A DNA stretch of 64,000 nt, taken from Fodinicurvata sediminis DSM 21159. Lineage in GTDB: Bacteria > Pseudomonadota > Alphaproteobacteria > Kiloniellales > DSM-21159. This document shows positions 8,471 to 16,328 of the stretch, piece by piece. The stretch spans positions 1 through 64,000 of the forward strand of contig NZ_ATVH01000001.1 of assembly GCF_000420625.1 (NCBI RefSeq), in the 5' to 3' direction. Position numbers and translations under genes: made by a program. The notes beneath the pieces are model-generated. The model was given only the letters and a program-made list of their open reading frames with translations. It did no database searches and was not told where the DNA came from. The number at the start of each line of letters is the position of its first letter. The stretch's first letter is position 1.

Positions 8471-9451
8471 TCAGACATTCTGATTCACGCAGTTCCTGAG
8501 TGCCTCCCCCGCCAACAGGCGGCGGATGTTCTCGGCCACGTTGCGAGAGATTCCCTCGTAGGAGAGGTCGGTGACGCCGGCCACGTGAGGGGTGGCGAGG
8601 ATGTCGCTGCGACCCAGGAGCGGCGAGTCCGGGGACAGGGGTTCCTGTTCGTAGACATCCAGACCGGCGCCGCCCAGGCGGCCGGTGTCCAGTTCCCGCA
8701 AGAGGGCATCGTGGTCGAGCAGGCCGCCCCGGCCCGCGTTGATGATACAGGCGCCGTCAGGCAGGCGCGCCAGAGCTTCGGCGTTGATCAGGTGGCGTGT
8801 CTCTTCGCTGAGCGGCAGGCAGAGGAAGAGGAAGTCGCTCTGTTCCAGCAAGTAGGGCAGGTCCTCCAGCCCTCCCAGCCAGTCCAGCCCCAGGCGGTCG
8901 GCCAGCGCCGGATCGGGCTGGCGCTTGACGGCGATGCGCCGCAAACCGAAGGGCTGCAGCCGGGCGGCCAGCGCCTGGCCGATGCCGCCCAGACCCACGA
9001 GGCCGGCCGTCTTGCCCATAAGGGCATGGCCGGAGGGGCCGCCCCAGGTGGTGCATTCGCGAATGCCCTCCTGCAAGAGGGGCAGGCAGCGACTGATGGC
9101 AATGGCGGCCATGACGCACCACTCCGCCACCGACTCCGCATTGCCGGAGCCAGCGGTGGGCACATTGGCCACGGCGATGCCGCGCTGACTTGCCGCCGGA
9201 ATGTCCACACCCTCCAGCCCGGCGCCCCATTGATGGATCAGGCGCAGGCCGGAAATGCAATCCATGAGCGCGCCGTCAAAATGCGCCATGGCCGGAATGA
9301 TGACATCGGCCCGGGTTGTCCCCTGCTGTAGCAGGGCCGGATCCACGGCCTCCACCTCGGCCTCGACGCCCACCTTGGGAAGGACCGTTCGAAAATAGTC
9401 CAGGGCGGAGCGGAAACCGCTGCTGGCCACCACGATTCTGACAGGTTCCAT
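8471..9451 (-). CDS. D-isomer 2-hydroxyacid dehydrogenase
   Basis: About 326 residues from the internal start MEPVRIVVASSG; the frame extends 17 residues further upstream. The Rossmann motif GLVGLGGIGQALAARL binds NAD(P), and the catalytic residues of the family are visible: Arg in INAGRGGLLD, Glu in DVYEQEPL and His in ATPHVAGVT. Enzymes of this family reduce 2-oxo acids to D-2-hydroxy acids or the reverse, in the cytoplasm. The substrate cannot be told from sequence. It is transcribed toward the DUF3008 gene, and no pathway partner lies beside it. Confidence 0.88.
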   Translation of the reverse strand: MEPVRIVVASSGFRSALDYFRTVLPKVGVEAEVEAVDPALLQQGTTRADVIIPAMAHFDGALMDCISGLRLIHQWGAGLEGVDIPAASQRGIAVANVPTAGSGNAESVAEWCVMAAIAISRCLPLLQEGIRECTTWGGPSGHALMGKTAGLVGLGGIGQALAARLQPFGLRRIAVKRQPDPALADRLGLDWLGGLEDLPYLLEQSDFLFLCLPLSEETRHLINAEALARLPDGACIINAGRGGLLDHDALLRELDTGRLGGAGLDVYEQEPLSPDSPLLGRSDILATPHVAGVTDLSYEGISRNVAENIRRLLAGEALRNCVNQNV

Positions 9452-9561
9452 ACAGACTTGCTCGCGTTGTCTCTCGGTTCGTTTGGAAAGCGTTGGTAGC
9501 ATGAATGACCGGGGCGGCAGAGTGCAATCTAGCTGTGCAATACTCTATGTTCCTGACCTGG

Positions 9562-10704
9562 TCAGGCTGGTTTATGCCCTCGTCGATGCTGTTGCCAAAT
9601 ACTCAGCACAGCCCAGACGAACAAGGCGTAGGCCACGCACCAGAAGAGGGCGGACAGGGAGATCAGCGCCGTCGGCAGGGTGTAGAGGGCAAGCCCCCGT
9701 GTGACGGCAGCTGCGGCAAGCAGCAAAAGGGCCAGCTTGGTTATGGCGGGCAGGGCGATTGGCCGGCGCAGCCTCTGCAGCGTTGTGCGGGTCATGATGG
9801 TGACGGACAGGACGCCCAGGCCACCGATCATGGCAACGTGCAGGCCAGTCAAATTTCCGCCACCGGTGACCAGGCCATCCAGCGCCTTGGCAACCAGCCC
9901 CGCGGCCAGCAGTCCATAGCCGAGATGCAGCGCAGAAACATCCAGGCGATCCCGGGCCTGCCACACACGCCAGTATACCAGGCGCAGCAGGATGATGCCT
10001 GCCGCTGCAAATGCCGGCAGTGCTGCCAGCCAGGAGGGTGCCGGGGCCAGGTCAAGAAGGGCAGCCAGGGCCAATGCGCCCAGGCCCAGGGATTCCAGCC
10101 GTCCCTGGGCCGCGGGGCGCGGAAGCCGTTTCTGCTGCAAAAGGCCGGATGTGGCCGCCGCCGTGATACGCCCGCCCATCAGAAACAGCATAAGGATGAT
10201 CAGCCAGGCGACGGCACCCAGAGCCGTTTCGCTGAGCTGGGGCAGGGACAACAGGCGCCCGGCCTGGAAGGCGGCTTCCGCCACGAGCAGGAGAGCCAGG
10301 ACAACACCCGGAACAGCGGAGCGCACGCGCTTGACCGCGCGCAGGAAAGGCATCCCGGCCTCGATGAACAGCAGGACCATGAGCGCGATGTTGGCCGTGG
10401 CCGAGAGCAGCAGACCCGCCATGTCCGGGGTAAAGACAGAGAGACGGGCGAGCAGCCAGAGGCCGGTAAACAGCCGGATCCGTGCGGGACCCGCGCGGGT
10501 CATCAGGTATCCGCCCAGAATGGCCTGGGAATAGCCCAGCAGCATCTCGTGCCCGTGCCAGTAGAGCGCCGTCGGGAGGATGCTTCCGACCATGTCCGGC
10601 AGGCCGCCGGGCAGATAGACCGCAGCCTTCAAGGGCACGAAGACCAGCGCCGCCAGGCCGGCCAGCAGGAAGAGCAGCAGGAAATCGGTTCTGATTGGGC
10701 GCAT
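9562..10704 (-). CDS. nnrS: NnrS family membrane protein
   Basis: 380 residues, nearly all hydrophobic, with about 12 predicted membrane spans. The early motif YWHGHEMLLGYSQAILGGYLMT with conserved His residues and the later GLHVAMIGGLGVLSVTIMTRTTL are typical of NnrS, a haem- and copper-containing inner-membrane protein linked to nitric oxide and nitrosative stress defence. No nitrite or NO reductase genes are in the window, and I found no clear FNR/NnrR-type box upstream. Confidence 0.88.
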   Translation of the reverse strand: MRPIRTDFLLLFLLAGLAALVFVPLKAAVYLPGGLPDMVGSILPTALYWHGHEMLLGYSQAILGGYLMTRAGPARIRLFTGLWLLARLSVFTPDMAGLLLSATANIALMVLLFIEAGMPFLRAVKRVRSAVPGVVLALLLVAEAAFQAGRLLSLPQLSETALGAVAWLIILMLFLMGGRITAAATSGLLQQKRLPRPAAQGRLESLGLGALALAALLDLAPAPSWLAALPAFAAAGIILLRLVYWRVWQARDRLDVSALHLGYGLLAAGLVAKALDGLVTGGGNLTGLHVAMIGGLGVLSVTIMTRTTLQRLRRPIALPAITKLALLLLAAAAVTRGLALYTLPTALISLSALFWCVAYALFVWAVLSIWQQHRRGHKPA

Positions 10705-10896
10705 CGTGGAAGGGACGTTCCTCGAAAATGACCGGCTTGCCGAGTATCGGGAAAGGTCAATGGACGAACAAGGTCAGCGATATCCGTCACGGGGCAATTT
10801 CAGGGTCGGCATACTCTTCATTCGCAGGGGGACGCTTTGGATTCCCTCATGCTAGCCTCGCAACATCCATCAATTCAGCGGCTGAGGGGATCGAGC

Positions 10897-11673
10897 ATGA
10901 CGGCAAGGCTAAAGGATCAAAGGTGCTTTCTGGCTGTCTTGGCTCTGGCCTGTGGCCTGCTTCTGGTCACCGGAAAAGAGGCACTGGCGGAGGCCAGCGG
11001 GCCGGACGCCTGGCGTGTCGTGGATGTCGCGCCTGGCGATACGCTCAATGTGCGCATGGGGCCGGGTACGGACTATGACGTGATCGGCGAGTTCGCCCAT
11101 GATGCGCGTGGCCTGCAGCAGGTGACCTGCGTGCCCCTGGTGCCGCGGGCGCTGTACTTTGAAATGAGCGAGGCCGAGCGCGCCGCTCTGCCGCCGCGCT
11201 GGTGTCTGATGGAGACTGAAGATTACAGCACTCGCGGCTGGGTGGCCCAGCGCTACCTTGCCGAGGATTCTGCCGTCATCGACGAAGAGGCAGTAGAACA
11301 GGGCTCTGATCCGGCGCAGGAGGCCGAAAGTCTGGTCCGCAGGCTCTATCGCGATCACCTGCAGTCCATGTTGGGCAGCATGACCAGCCCGCTGCATCCC
11401 GCGCGCGCCGACGCGTTCTTCACGGCACCGCTTGCGGAGCGGATCGCCAACGAGGGCCTGCAAGCCGATCCGCTGTTCGACGCCCAGGATAGCGACATCA
11501 CGAACCTCCACATCGCGCTCGACGAGGAACGCCCGATGTTCCGCGGCCTCATCACTGTCAATGCGGACTTCCACAACTTCGGCCAGCCGCGCAGGGCCGT
11601 CGTGCGCCTGCGCTACGAGGCGGGTGAACCGCGCATCATCCGCATCGAGCATGAGAACTGGGTCTTCGAGTAA
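10897..11673 (+). CDS. exported protein with bacterial SH3 domain
   Basis: About 258 residues from the start MTARLKDQRC; 20 further in-frame residues upstream lack signal character. A signal peptide (CFLAVLALACGLLLVTG) precedes an SH3_3-type domain near residues 40-125, recognisable by DTLNVRMGPGTDYDVIGEF and the ending RGWVAQRYL. The remaining ~120 residues form a second domain with a FRGLITVNADFHNFGQPR strand pattern, resembling small periplasmic domains of unknown function found with SH3 in Alphaproteobacteria. A role at the cell wall is inferred. It is a single gene. Confidence 0.75.
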   Translation: MTARLKDQRCFLAVLALACGLLLVTGKEALAEASGPDAWRVVDVAPGDTLNVRMGPGTDYDVIGEFAHDARGLQQVTCVPLVPRALYFEMSEAERAALPPRWCLMETEDYSTRGWVAQRYLAEDSAVIDEEAVEQGSDPAQEAESLVRRLYRDHLQSMLGSMTSPLHPARADAFFTAPLAERIANEGLQADPLFDAQDSDITNLHIALDEERPMFRGLITVNADFHNFGQPRRAVVRLRYEAGEPRIIRIEHENWVFE

Positions 11674-11782
11674 GGCTCGGTAGACATTCCGTGCGGGCAC
11701 TGTTCGCCCACGCTTCGAGAGCAGGCGCCCCACTTTACCTCCAACCAAATGGCCTACCACCAATGGGGGCATTAATTGCCAT

Positions 11783-11812
11783 TTGACAGCCTTTAAATAG
11801 GTTGATATCAAC
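11783..11812 (+). promoter_or_regulatory. promoter with palindromic operator for the 11.8-15.3 kb operon
   Basis: A consensus -35 box TTGACA (11783-11788) is followed after 16-17 bases by a -10-like TATCAA that lies inside a perfect 12-base palindrome GTTGATATCAAC (11801-11812). A repressor bound there would block RNA polymerase. The first start codon is 32 bases further on. No regulator gene of the right type is adjacent. Confidence 0.55.
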
Positions 11813-11843
11813 TCTTATCAAACAAAACAGAGAGGCTGCTTGT

Positions 11844-12767
11844 ATGTGGGGACATAAGCTGCTTGCCGGTCTGGCTGTGGTCCTTGTGCTGTCCTTAGGT
11901 CCAGAAGCGGTGTTGGCCGACTCGCCGGAGGCCGAGCGCTCCGGGGACCTCGCCGTCAACGGTGTCGACTACTATTACGAGATTCATGGCCAGGGCGAGC
12001 CCCTGCTTTTGCTGCACGGCGGGCTGGGCACCTTCGAGATGTTCACACCGATCCTCCCGGCCCTGACGGAAAGCCGTCAGGTGATCGGGGTCGACCTTTA
12101 TGGGCACGGCCGCACCGAATTGGTCGAAGGACGGGCCATGGACCTCGAGGAGATGGGCCGCGACATGGCCGTTCTTGTCGAGGAACTGGGCCACGAGAGC
12201 GTCGATGTCCTGGGTTATTCCCTGGGGGGCGGCGTGGCCGGGCAGATGGCGGTGCAGCAGCCCGAGCGCGTGCGGCGGCTTGTCATTCTTTCCGCACCTT
12301 TCGAGCGCGCCGGCTTCCACGACGGCATCCAGGCGCAGATGGAGGAAATCGGCGCCGGACAGGCCGAGGCCATGAAGGGCACGCCCATGTACCAGGCCTA
12401 TGCCAATGTGGCGCCGGACGTGACGGCCTTCCCCGACCTGCTGAATGCAGTGGGCGATCTGCTGAGCCAGCCGAATTCCTTCACGCTGGATGTCGAGGCG
12501 CTGGAGCCGCCGGTGATGCTGGTCTATGGCGACGGCGACATGATCCGCCTGGAGCACATGGTCGAATTCTACAAGCGTCTGGGCGGCGGCCAGCGCGATG
12601 CCGGCTGGGAGCGTGAGCACATGCCGGAAAACCGCCTGGCCATCCTGCCCGACTTGACCCAGTACGAACTCTTCGGCGCGCCCGCGATGGTGAGGACCGT
12701 CCTGCCGTTCCTGAAAGGCGAGAAACCCGACCTGAGCTGGGCGAATGCGCAGGAGGTCGCGCAGTGA
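11844..12767 (+). CDS. exported alpha/beta hydrolase, catalytic His apparently lost
   Basis: About 307 residues from the ATG at 11844 (an upstream TTG would overlap the operator). A signal peptide (LLAGLAVVLVLSLGPEAVLA) precedes an alpha/beta hydrolase fold: oxyanion loop LLLHGGLGTFEMF, nucleophile elbow GYSLGG, and acid-residue strand MLVYGDGDMI. Related proteins read LPGLTHY near the C-terminus where the catalytic His sits; here it is LPDLTQY with Gln273, so the triad looks incomplete. It is first in an operon with DUF1428, two VOC proteins and a GST. It may be a non-hydrolytic binding protein or use another His. Confidence 0.8.
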   Translation: MWGHKLLAGLAVVLVLSLGPEAVLADSPEAERSGDLAVNGVDYYYEIHGQGEPLLLLHGGLGTFEMFTPILPALTESRQVIGVDLYGHGRTELVEGRAMDLEEMGRDMAVLVEELGHESVDVLGYSLGGGVAGQMAVQQPERVRRLVILSAPFERAGFHDGIQAQMEEIGAGQAEAMKGTPMYQAYANVAPDVTAFPDLLNAVGDLLSQPNSFTLDVEALEPPVMLVYGDGDMIRLEHMVEFYKRLGGGQRDAGWEREHMPENRLAILPDLTQYELFGAPAMVRTVLPFLKGEKPDLSWANAQEVAQ

Positions 12768-12846
12768 CAGCGGCATGGCGCCTCTGTCTTCCACGGCACG
12801 TCCACATCAAATGGCACGGCCATAACCAAACGAAAAGGAAAAGCAA

Positions 12847-13200
12847 ATGAGCTATATCGACGGGTTCGTCCTGGCTGTGCCCACGGCCAACCGCGAGACC
12901 TTTCGCGAGCATGCCGAGACCGCCGGGCATGTCTTCAAGGAATATGGCGCGCTGAAGGTCATGGAGTGCTGGGGCGATGACGTTCCGGATGGTGAAGTCA
13001 CCTCGTTCCCCATGGCCGTGAAACGCAAGGAAGACGAGACGGTGGTCTTTGGCTGGATTATCTGGCCCTCGCAGGCCGTGCGCGACGAGGCGATGCCCAA
13101 GGTCATGGAGGACTCGCGCCTGCAGATGGACGCCAATCCCATGCCCTTCGATGGCAAGCGCATGATCTTCGGCGGCTTCACCCCGATCGTCGACCTGTGA
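12847..13200 (+). CDS. DUF1428 family protein
   Basis: 117 residues starting MSYIDGFVLAVPTANRETF, with WGDDVPDGEVTSFPMAVK and the ending RMIFGGFTPIVDL, all typical of DUF1428, a dimeric alpha/beta-barrel (ferredoxin-like) family of unknown function. AAAGGAAAAGC lies just before the ATG. It is the second gene of the operon starting at 11844, a setting shared with other small-molecule-handling proteins. Confidence 0.9.
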   Translation: MSYIDGFVLAVPTANRETFREHAETAGHVFKEYGALKVMECWGDDVPDGEVTSFPMAVKRKEDETVVFGWIIWPSQAVRDEAMPKVMEDSRLQMDANPMPFDGKRMIFGGFTPIVDL

Positions 13201-13233
13201 TCCGGGACACATATGTGCAAGAGAGGAAACGCC

Positions 13234-13686
13234 ATGACTGACGTCGACACAAAGGCCTTTTCCCAGGAGGGCGCAGGCGCCGTTCCCGGCGCCGTCTATC
13301 TCAACCTGCCGGTCGCCGACCTGGGGCGCAGCCGCCGCTTCTTCGAGGCGCTGGGCTATCGCTTCAACGAGTCCTTCAGCAATGACGAGGTGGCCTGCCT
13401 GATCCTCTCGGAGCAGATCCGCGCCATGCTGCACCTGCCGACCAGCCTGAAGCGCTTCACGAAGAAGGACATCGCCGATGCGCGCAGTTCGACCGAGGTC
13501 CTGCTGGCTCTGCAGCTGGACAGCCGGGCGGCGGTGGATGCCCTGATGGACAAGGCGCTGGCGGTCGGCGCGCCGGAGCCCCGCGCGCCCGAAGAGCACG
13601 GCTTCATGTACGGCCGCACCTTCGAGGATCCTGACGGACATATCTGGGAAGCCTTCTGGATGGACCCGGCGCAGAGCCCGCTGTGA
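13234..13686 (+). CDS. VOC (glyoxalase/bleomycin resistance) family protein
   Basis: About 150 residues from ATG 13234, which follows GAGAGGAAAC. The VOC pattern is clear: VYLNLPVADLGRSRRFFEALGYRFN at the start and a closing FEDPDGHIWEAFWMD strand, whose Glu is a usual metal ligand. VOC proteins are metal-dependent lyases, dioxygenases or binding proteins; the substrate is unknown. Third gene of the operon, upstream of a second VOC-type gene. Confidence 0.87.
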   Translation: MTDVDTKAFSQEGAGAVPGAVYLNLPVADLGRSRRFFEALGYRFNESFSNDEVACLILSEQIRAMLHLPTSLKRFTKKDIADARSSTEVLLALQLDSRAAVDALMDKALAVGAPEPRAPEEHGFMYGRTFEDPDGHIWEAFWMDPAQSPL

Positions 13687-13711
13687 ACGAGGACAGGAAA
13701 AGGAGCAGCCC

Positions 13712-14629
13712 ATGACACAACAGCAGATGATCGTGCCCTGTCTCTGGTTCGACGACCAGGCCGAAGCGGCGGCAGCGTTCTATACCTCGCTGTTTCCTGA
13801 CTCCGCCATCGAGGAGACGACCCGCTATAACCGTACGGTGGCCGAGATCGCCGGGCGTACGGAAGGCTCGGTCATGACCGTGGGCTTTCGGCTGGCCGGC
13901 CGGAGCTTCACCGGGCTGAACGGCGGGCCGATGTTTCGCTTCACACCGGCCCTCTCGTTGTTCGTCAGCTGTGAGGACGTGGAACAGGCTCGGGCCCTGT
14001 TCGATCGGCTGGCGGACGGCGGCGAGGTCCTGATGCCCTTCCAGGCCTATCCCTTCAGCGAAGGCTATGGCTGGGTGGCGGATCGTTTCGGCCTGACCTG
14101 GCAGGTCAACGGTGCGCCGCGCGAGCAGACGATCGCGTTTAGCCTGCTGTTCACGGGCGTGCAGTGCGGTCGGGCCGAGAAGGCCATGAACCACTACACC
14201 ACGCTCTTTCCAAACTCCGGCATTGACGACATCTGGCGCTATGAAGACGGGGAGGGGCCGGACGCAGCAGGTACGCTGAAGCAGGCCGTTTTCACGCTGG
14301 CCGGGCAGGAATTCCGGGTCATGGACTCGGCGTTGGATCACGCCTTCACCTTCACCGAAGCCCTCTCTCTGCAGGTTCTCTGCGACAGCCAGCCGGAGGT
14401 CGATCGTTACTGGGAACAATTGGGTGCAGGCGGAGATCCCGACGCCCAGCGCTGTGGCTGGTTGAAGGACCGCTTCGGTGTTTCCTGGCAGGTGGTGCCG
14501 AGGGTGCTGCCGCGTCTGATGCGGGAGGGGGATGCGGAGCAGGTCGAGCAGGTGAGCGGCGCGATGCTGCAGATGAAAAAACTGGACATTTCCGGCCTGG
14601 AACAGGCTCATACAGGAGACCGGCCATGA
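13712..14629 (+). CDS. tandem PhnB-like (3-dmu-9_3-mt) VOC protein
   Basis: 305 residues containing two copies of the PhnB-like fold. The first runs about 1-145 (IVPCLWFDDQAEAAAAFYTSLFP through WVADRFGLTWQVN) and the second about 150-290 (FTGVQCGRAEKAMNHYTTLFPNSG through WLKDRFGVSWQVVP). Both carry the DRFGxxWQV strand of the family. Despite the old Pfam name, these are not shown to be methyltransferases. Start follows AAAGGAGCAGCCC, and the last codons overlap the GST gene (ATGA), indicating coupling. Confidence 0.87.
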   Translation: MTQQQMIVPCLWFDDQAEAAAAFYTSLFPDSAIEETTRYNRTVAEIAGRTEGSVMTVGFRLAGRSFTGLNGGPMFRFTPALSLFVSCEDVEQARALFDRLADGGEVLMPFQAYPFSEGYGWVADRFGLTWQVNGAPREQTIAFSLLFTGVQCGRAEKAMNHYTTLFPNSGIDDIWRYEDGEGPDAAGTLKQAVFTLAGQEFRVMDSALDHAFTFTEALSLQVLCDSQPEVDRYWEQLGAGGDPDAQRCGWLKDRFGVSWQVVPRVLPRLMREGDAEQVEQVSGAMLQMKKLDISGLEQAHTGDRP

Positions 14630-15288
14630 TCACGCTTACGACTTACAGCTGGGTACCCCCCTTTGCGCAGGGGCTGGTGCGCGACATGCGGGTGCGCTGG
14701 GCGCTGGAGGAGGCCGGACTGCCCTATCGCACGCGTTTGATCGATCTTGAGCAGCGGGACAGTCCCGAACACCTGGTCCGCCAGCCCTTCGCTCAGGTCC
14801 CTGCCTATGAGGACGAGTCCGTCAACCTGTTCGAATCCGGCGCGATCGTCCTGCACATCGGGGCGCGCAGCGAGACCCTGCTGCCAACGGATCCGGCCGA
14901 ACGTACCCGCGCCATTACTTGGCTCTTCGCCGCGATCAATACCCTGGAGCCGGCAATCCAGCCGTTGGCCGAGCTCGATCTGTTCCATGCCGATGAGGAT
15001 TGGGCGCGCCAGCGCCGGCCGGAAGCGGAAAAGGCCGTTCGGAAGCGATTGGACCAGTTGGCCGCCTGGTTGGGCGAACAGGATTACCTGGAAAACCGCT
15101 TCACGCTTGGTGACCTGATGACGGTCTGCGTACTGCAAATCCTGCGCGGCACTGCGCTGGTCGAGGAACAGCCGCGGCTGGCGGCCTATCGGGCCCGCTG
15201 CGAGGCCCGTCCGGCCTATCGCCGGGCGCTCAGTGATCACATGGCGGTCTTCGAAGAAAGCGAATCACAGGCGGCTGGCGTCGCCTGA
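14626..15288 (+). CDS. glutathione S-transferase family protein
   Basis: 220 residues with a thioredoxin-like N-terminal domain (RVRWALEEAGLPYRTRLIDL; PFAQVPAYEDESVNLFESGAIVLHI, containing the conserved cis-Pro and the ES turn that binds the gamma-glutamyl group) and a helical C-terminal domain (FTLGDLMTVCVL). It probably conjugates or reduces small electrophiles in the cytoplasm. Last gene of the operon starting at 11844 and coupled to the previous one by a 4-base overlap; convergent with the IclR gene. Confidence 0.88.
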   Translation: MITLTTYSWVPPFAQGLVRDMRVRWALEEAGLPYRTRLIDLEQRDSPEHLVRQPFAQVPAYEDESVNLFESGAIVLHIGARSETLLPTDPAERTRAITWLFAAINTLEPAIQPLAELDLFHADEDWARQRRPEAEKAVRKRLDQLAAWLGEQDYLENRFTLGDLMTVCVLQILRGTALVEEQPRLAAYRARCEARPAYRRALSDHMAVFEESESQAAGVA

Positions 15289-15307
15289 AGCACGGCGAGG
15301 CCTGTGG

Positions 15308-16156
15308 TTATTTGGAGCGCCAGCCGCGCAAGGTATCCGTGATGGCACGCGCGGCGTGCTTGATGGCCGGTCCGATCTGTTTGCGCGCCTCTTCTTCCGA
15401 CCAGTAACTGACCGCGGTGGTCATGCTAATGGCCGCAACCAGGTGGCCGTCGTGATCCAGGATCGGTGCGGCGACGGAGATCTCGCCGTCAGCAGCTTCC
15501 TCGTTGACCAGCGCATAACCGTCCTGCCGGATGACGTGCAGACGCTTCTCGAGGGCGGCGGGGTCTGTGACGGTCCGGGCGGTCATGGCCTTCAGGGGCA
15601 TGTCGTGGAGGCGACGGTACTGCTCGTCCGCCGGCAGCATGGCCAGCATGGCCAGGCCGGTGGAGGTGGCATGGGCCGGCATGCGGCGGCCAATCATGGA
15701 GGTCGGATTGATCCGGCGTGCTCCTGGCATGCGGATCAGCAGCATGGCCTCGGATCCGTCGAGTATGGAGACGTTGACCGTTTCCTGCCATTCATCGCGC
15801 AGGGCCACCACGACGGGTATCGCGGCCTCATAGAGCGGGCTGGACTGAAGGTAGCGATAGGTGGCGTCCAGGGCCTTGGGTGTCAGGCGGTAACGTCGGG
15901 TCTGTGCATCCTTGGCCAGGTACCCCATTTCGGTCAGCGTATGGACAGAGCGCTGGACTGTGGGCACAGCCAACCCCGTGGCAGAGGCAATGTCGCTGAG
16001 CCCCATGGCTTCCCATCCGTTGGAAAAGGCCTCGAGCACATTCAATCCGCGGTAAAGAGCCGTGACAAACAGTGGGTTGCGCGCCGTCGCGGGCTCGCTC
16101 TGGTCAGCTGGAGTGTAAGCGCTTTGGGTGTCTGCTTGAGCAGTATCGGTGGACAT
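15308..16156 (-). CDS. IclR family transcriptional regulator
   Basis: 282 residues. An N-terminal winged helix (LYRGLNVLEAFSNGWEAMGLSDIASATGLAVPTVQRSVHTLTEMGYL) is followed by the IclR effector domain (MLLIRMPGARRINPTSMIGRRMPAHATSTGLAMLA; DGYALVNEEAADGEISVAAPI). It lies divergently from the peptide-type ABC operon at 16329, and the shared intergenic region has three dyad sequences, so it most likely controls that operon and itself in response to a transported or derived compound. Confidence 0.92.
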   Translation of the reverse strand: MSTDTAQADTQSAYTPADQSEPATARNPLFVTALYRGLNVLEAFSNGWEAMGLSDIASATGLAVPTVQRSVHTLTEMGYLAKDAQTRRYRLTPKALDATYRYLQSSPLYEAAIPVVVALRDEWQETVNVSILDGSEAMLLIRMPGARRINPTSMIGRRMPAHATSTGLAMLAMLPADEQYRRLHDMPLKAMTARTVTDPAALEKRLHVIRQDGYALVNEEAADGEISVAAPILDHDGHLVAAISMTTAVSYWSEEEARKQIGPAIKHAARAITDTLRGWRSK

Positions 16157-16190
16157 GGGCGCTGCCGATCCTGTGGTCCGTTGTTTTCGC

Positions 16191-16203
16191 TTCCGTTACG
16201 GAA
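16191..16203. promoter_or_regulatory. dyad TTCCGT-T-ACGGAA, candidate IclR operator
   Basis: A perfect 6+1+6 palindrome 35 bases upstream of the iclR-type start codon, in the spacer shared with the divergent ABC operon. Its size and symmetry suit a dimeric regulator; binding is inferred. Confidence 0.45.
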
Positions 16204-16238
16204 ACGTCATGGTTGATTCTTGTTCAGAGCGGTTTCAT

Positions 16239-16274
16239 ACTTATAAGTGATAAATAATTATCGTACAACGATAA
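16239..16274. promoter_or_regulatory. paired dyads, candidate IclR operator for the ABC operon
   Basis: A 10-base palindrome ACTTATAAGT (16239-16248) is followed by a 7+3+7 inverted repeat TTATCGT-ACA-ACGATAA (16258-16274), about 55 bases before the binding-protein gene in an AT-rich promoter-like stretch. The second dyad is the longest perfect one in the spacer and the likelier binding site. Confidence 0.5.
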
Positions 16275-16328
16275 GATAAGAAACGAACAAGAATTACAAA
16301 TCGGTTCATCTGAACAGGAGGATAGGAC

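Noticed and set aside
9505-10731. Long Gln/Gly-rich frame opposite the NnrS gene
   Set aside because: It is the antisense of a high-GC membrane-protein gene, whose own frame has clear family motifs; the antisense protein is low-complexity and has no start signals.
12481-13713. 410-residue minus-strand frame across DUF1428 and VOC genes
   Set aside because: It spans several clearly coding genes on the other strand and has no domain resemblance.
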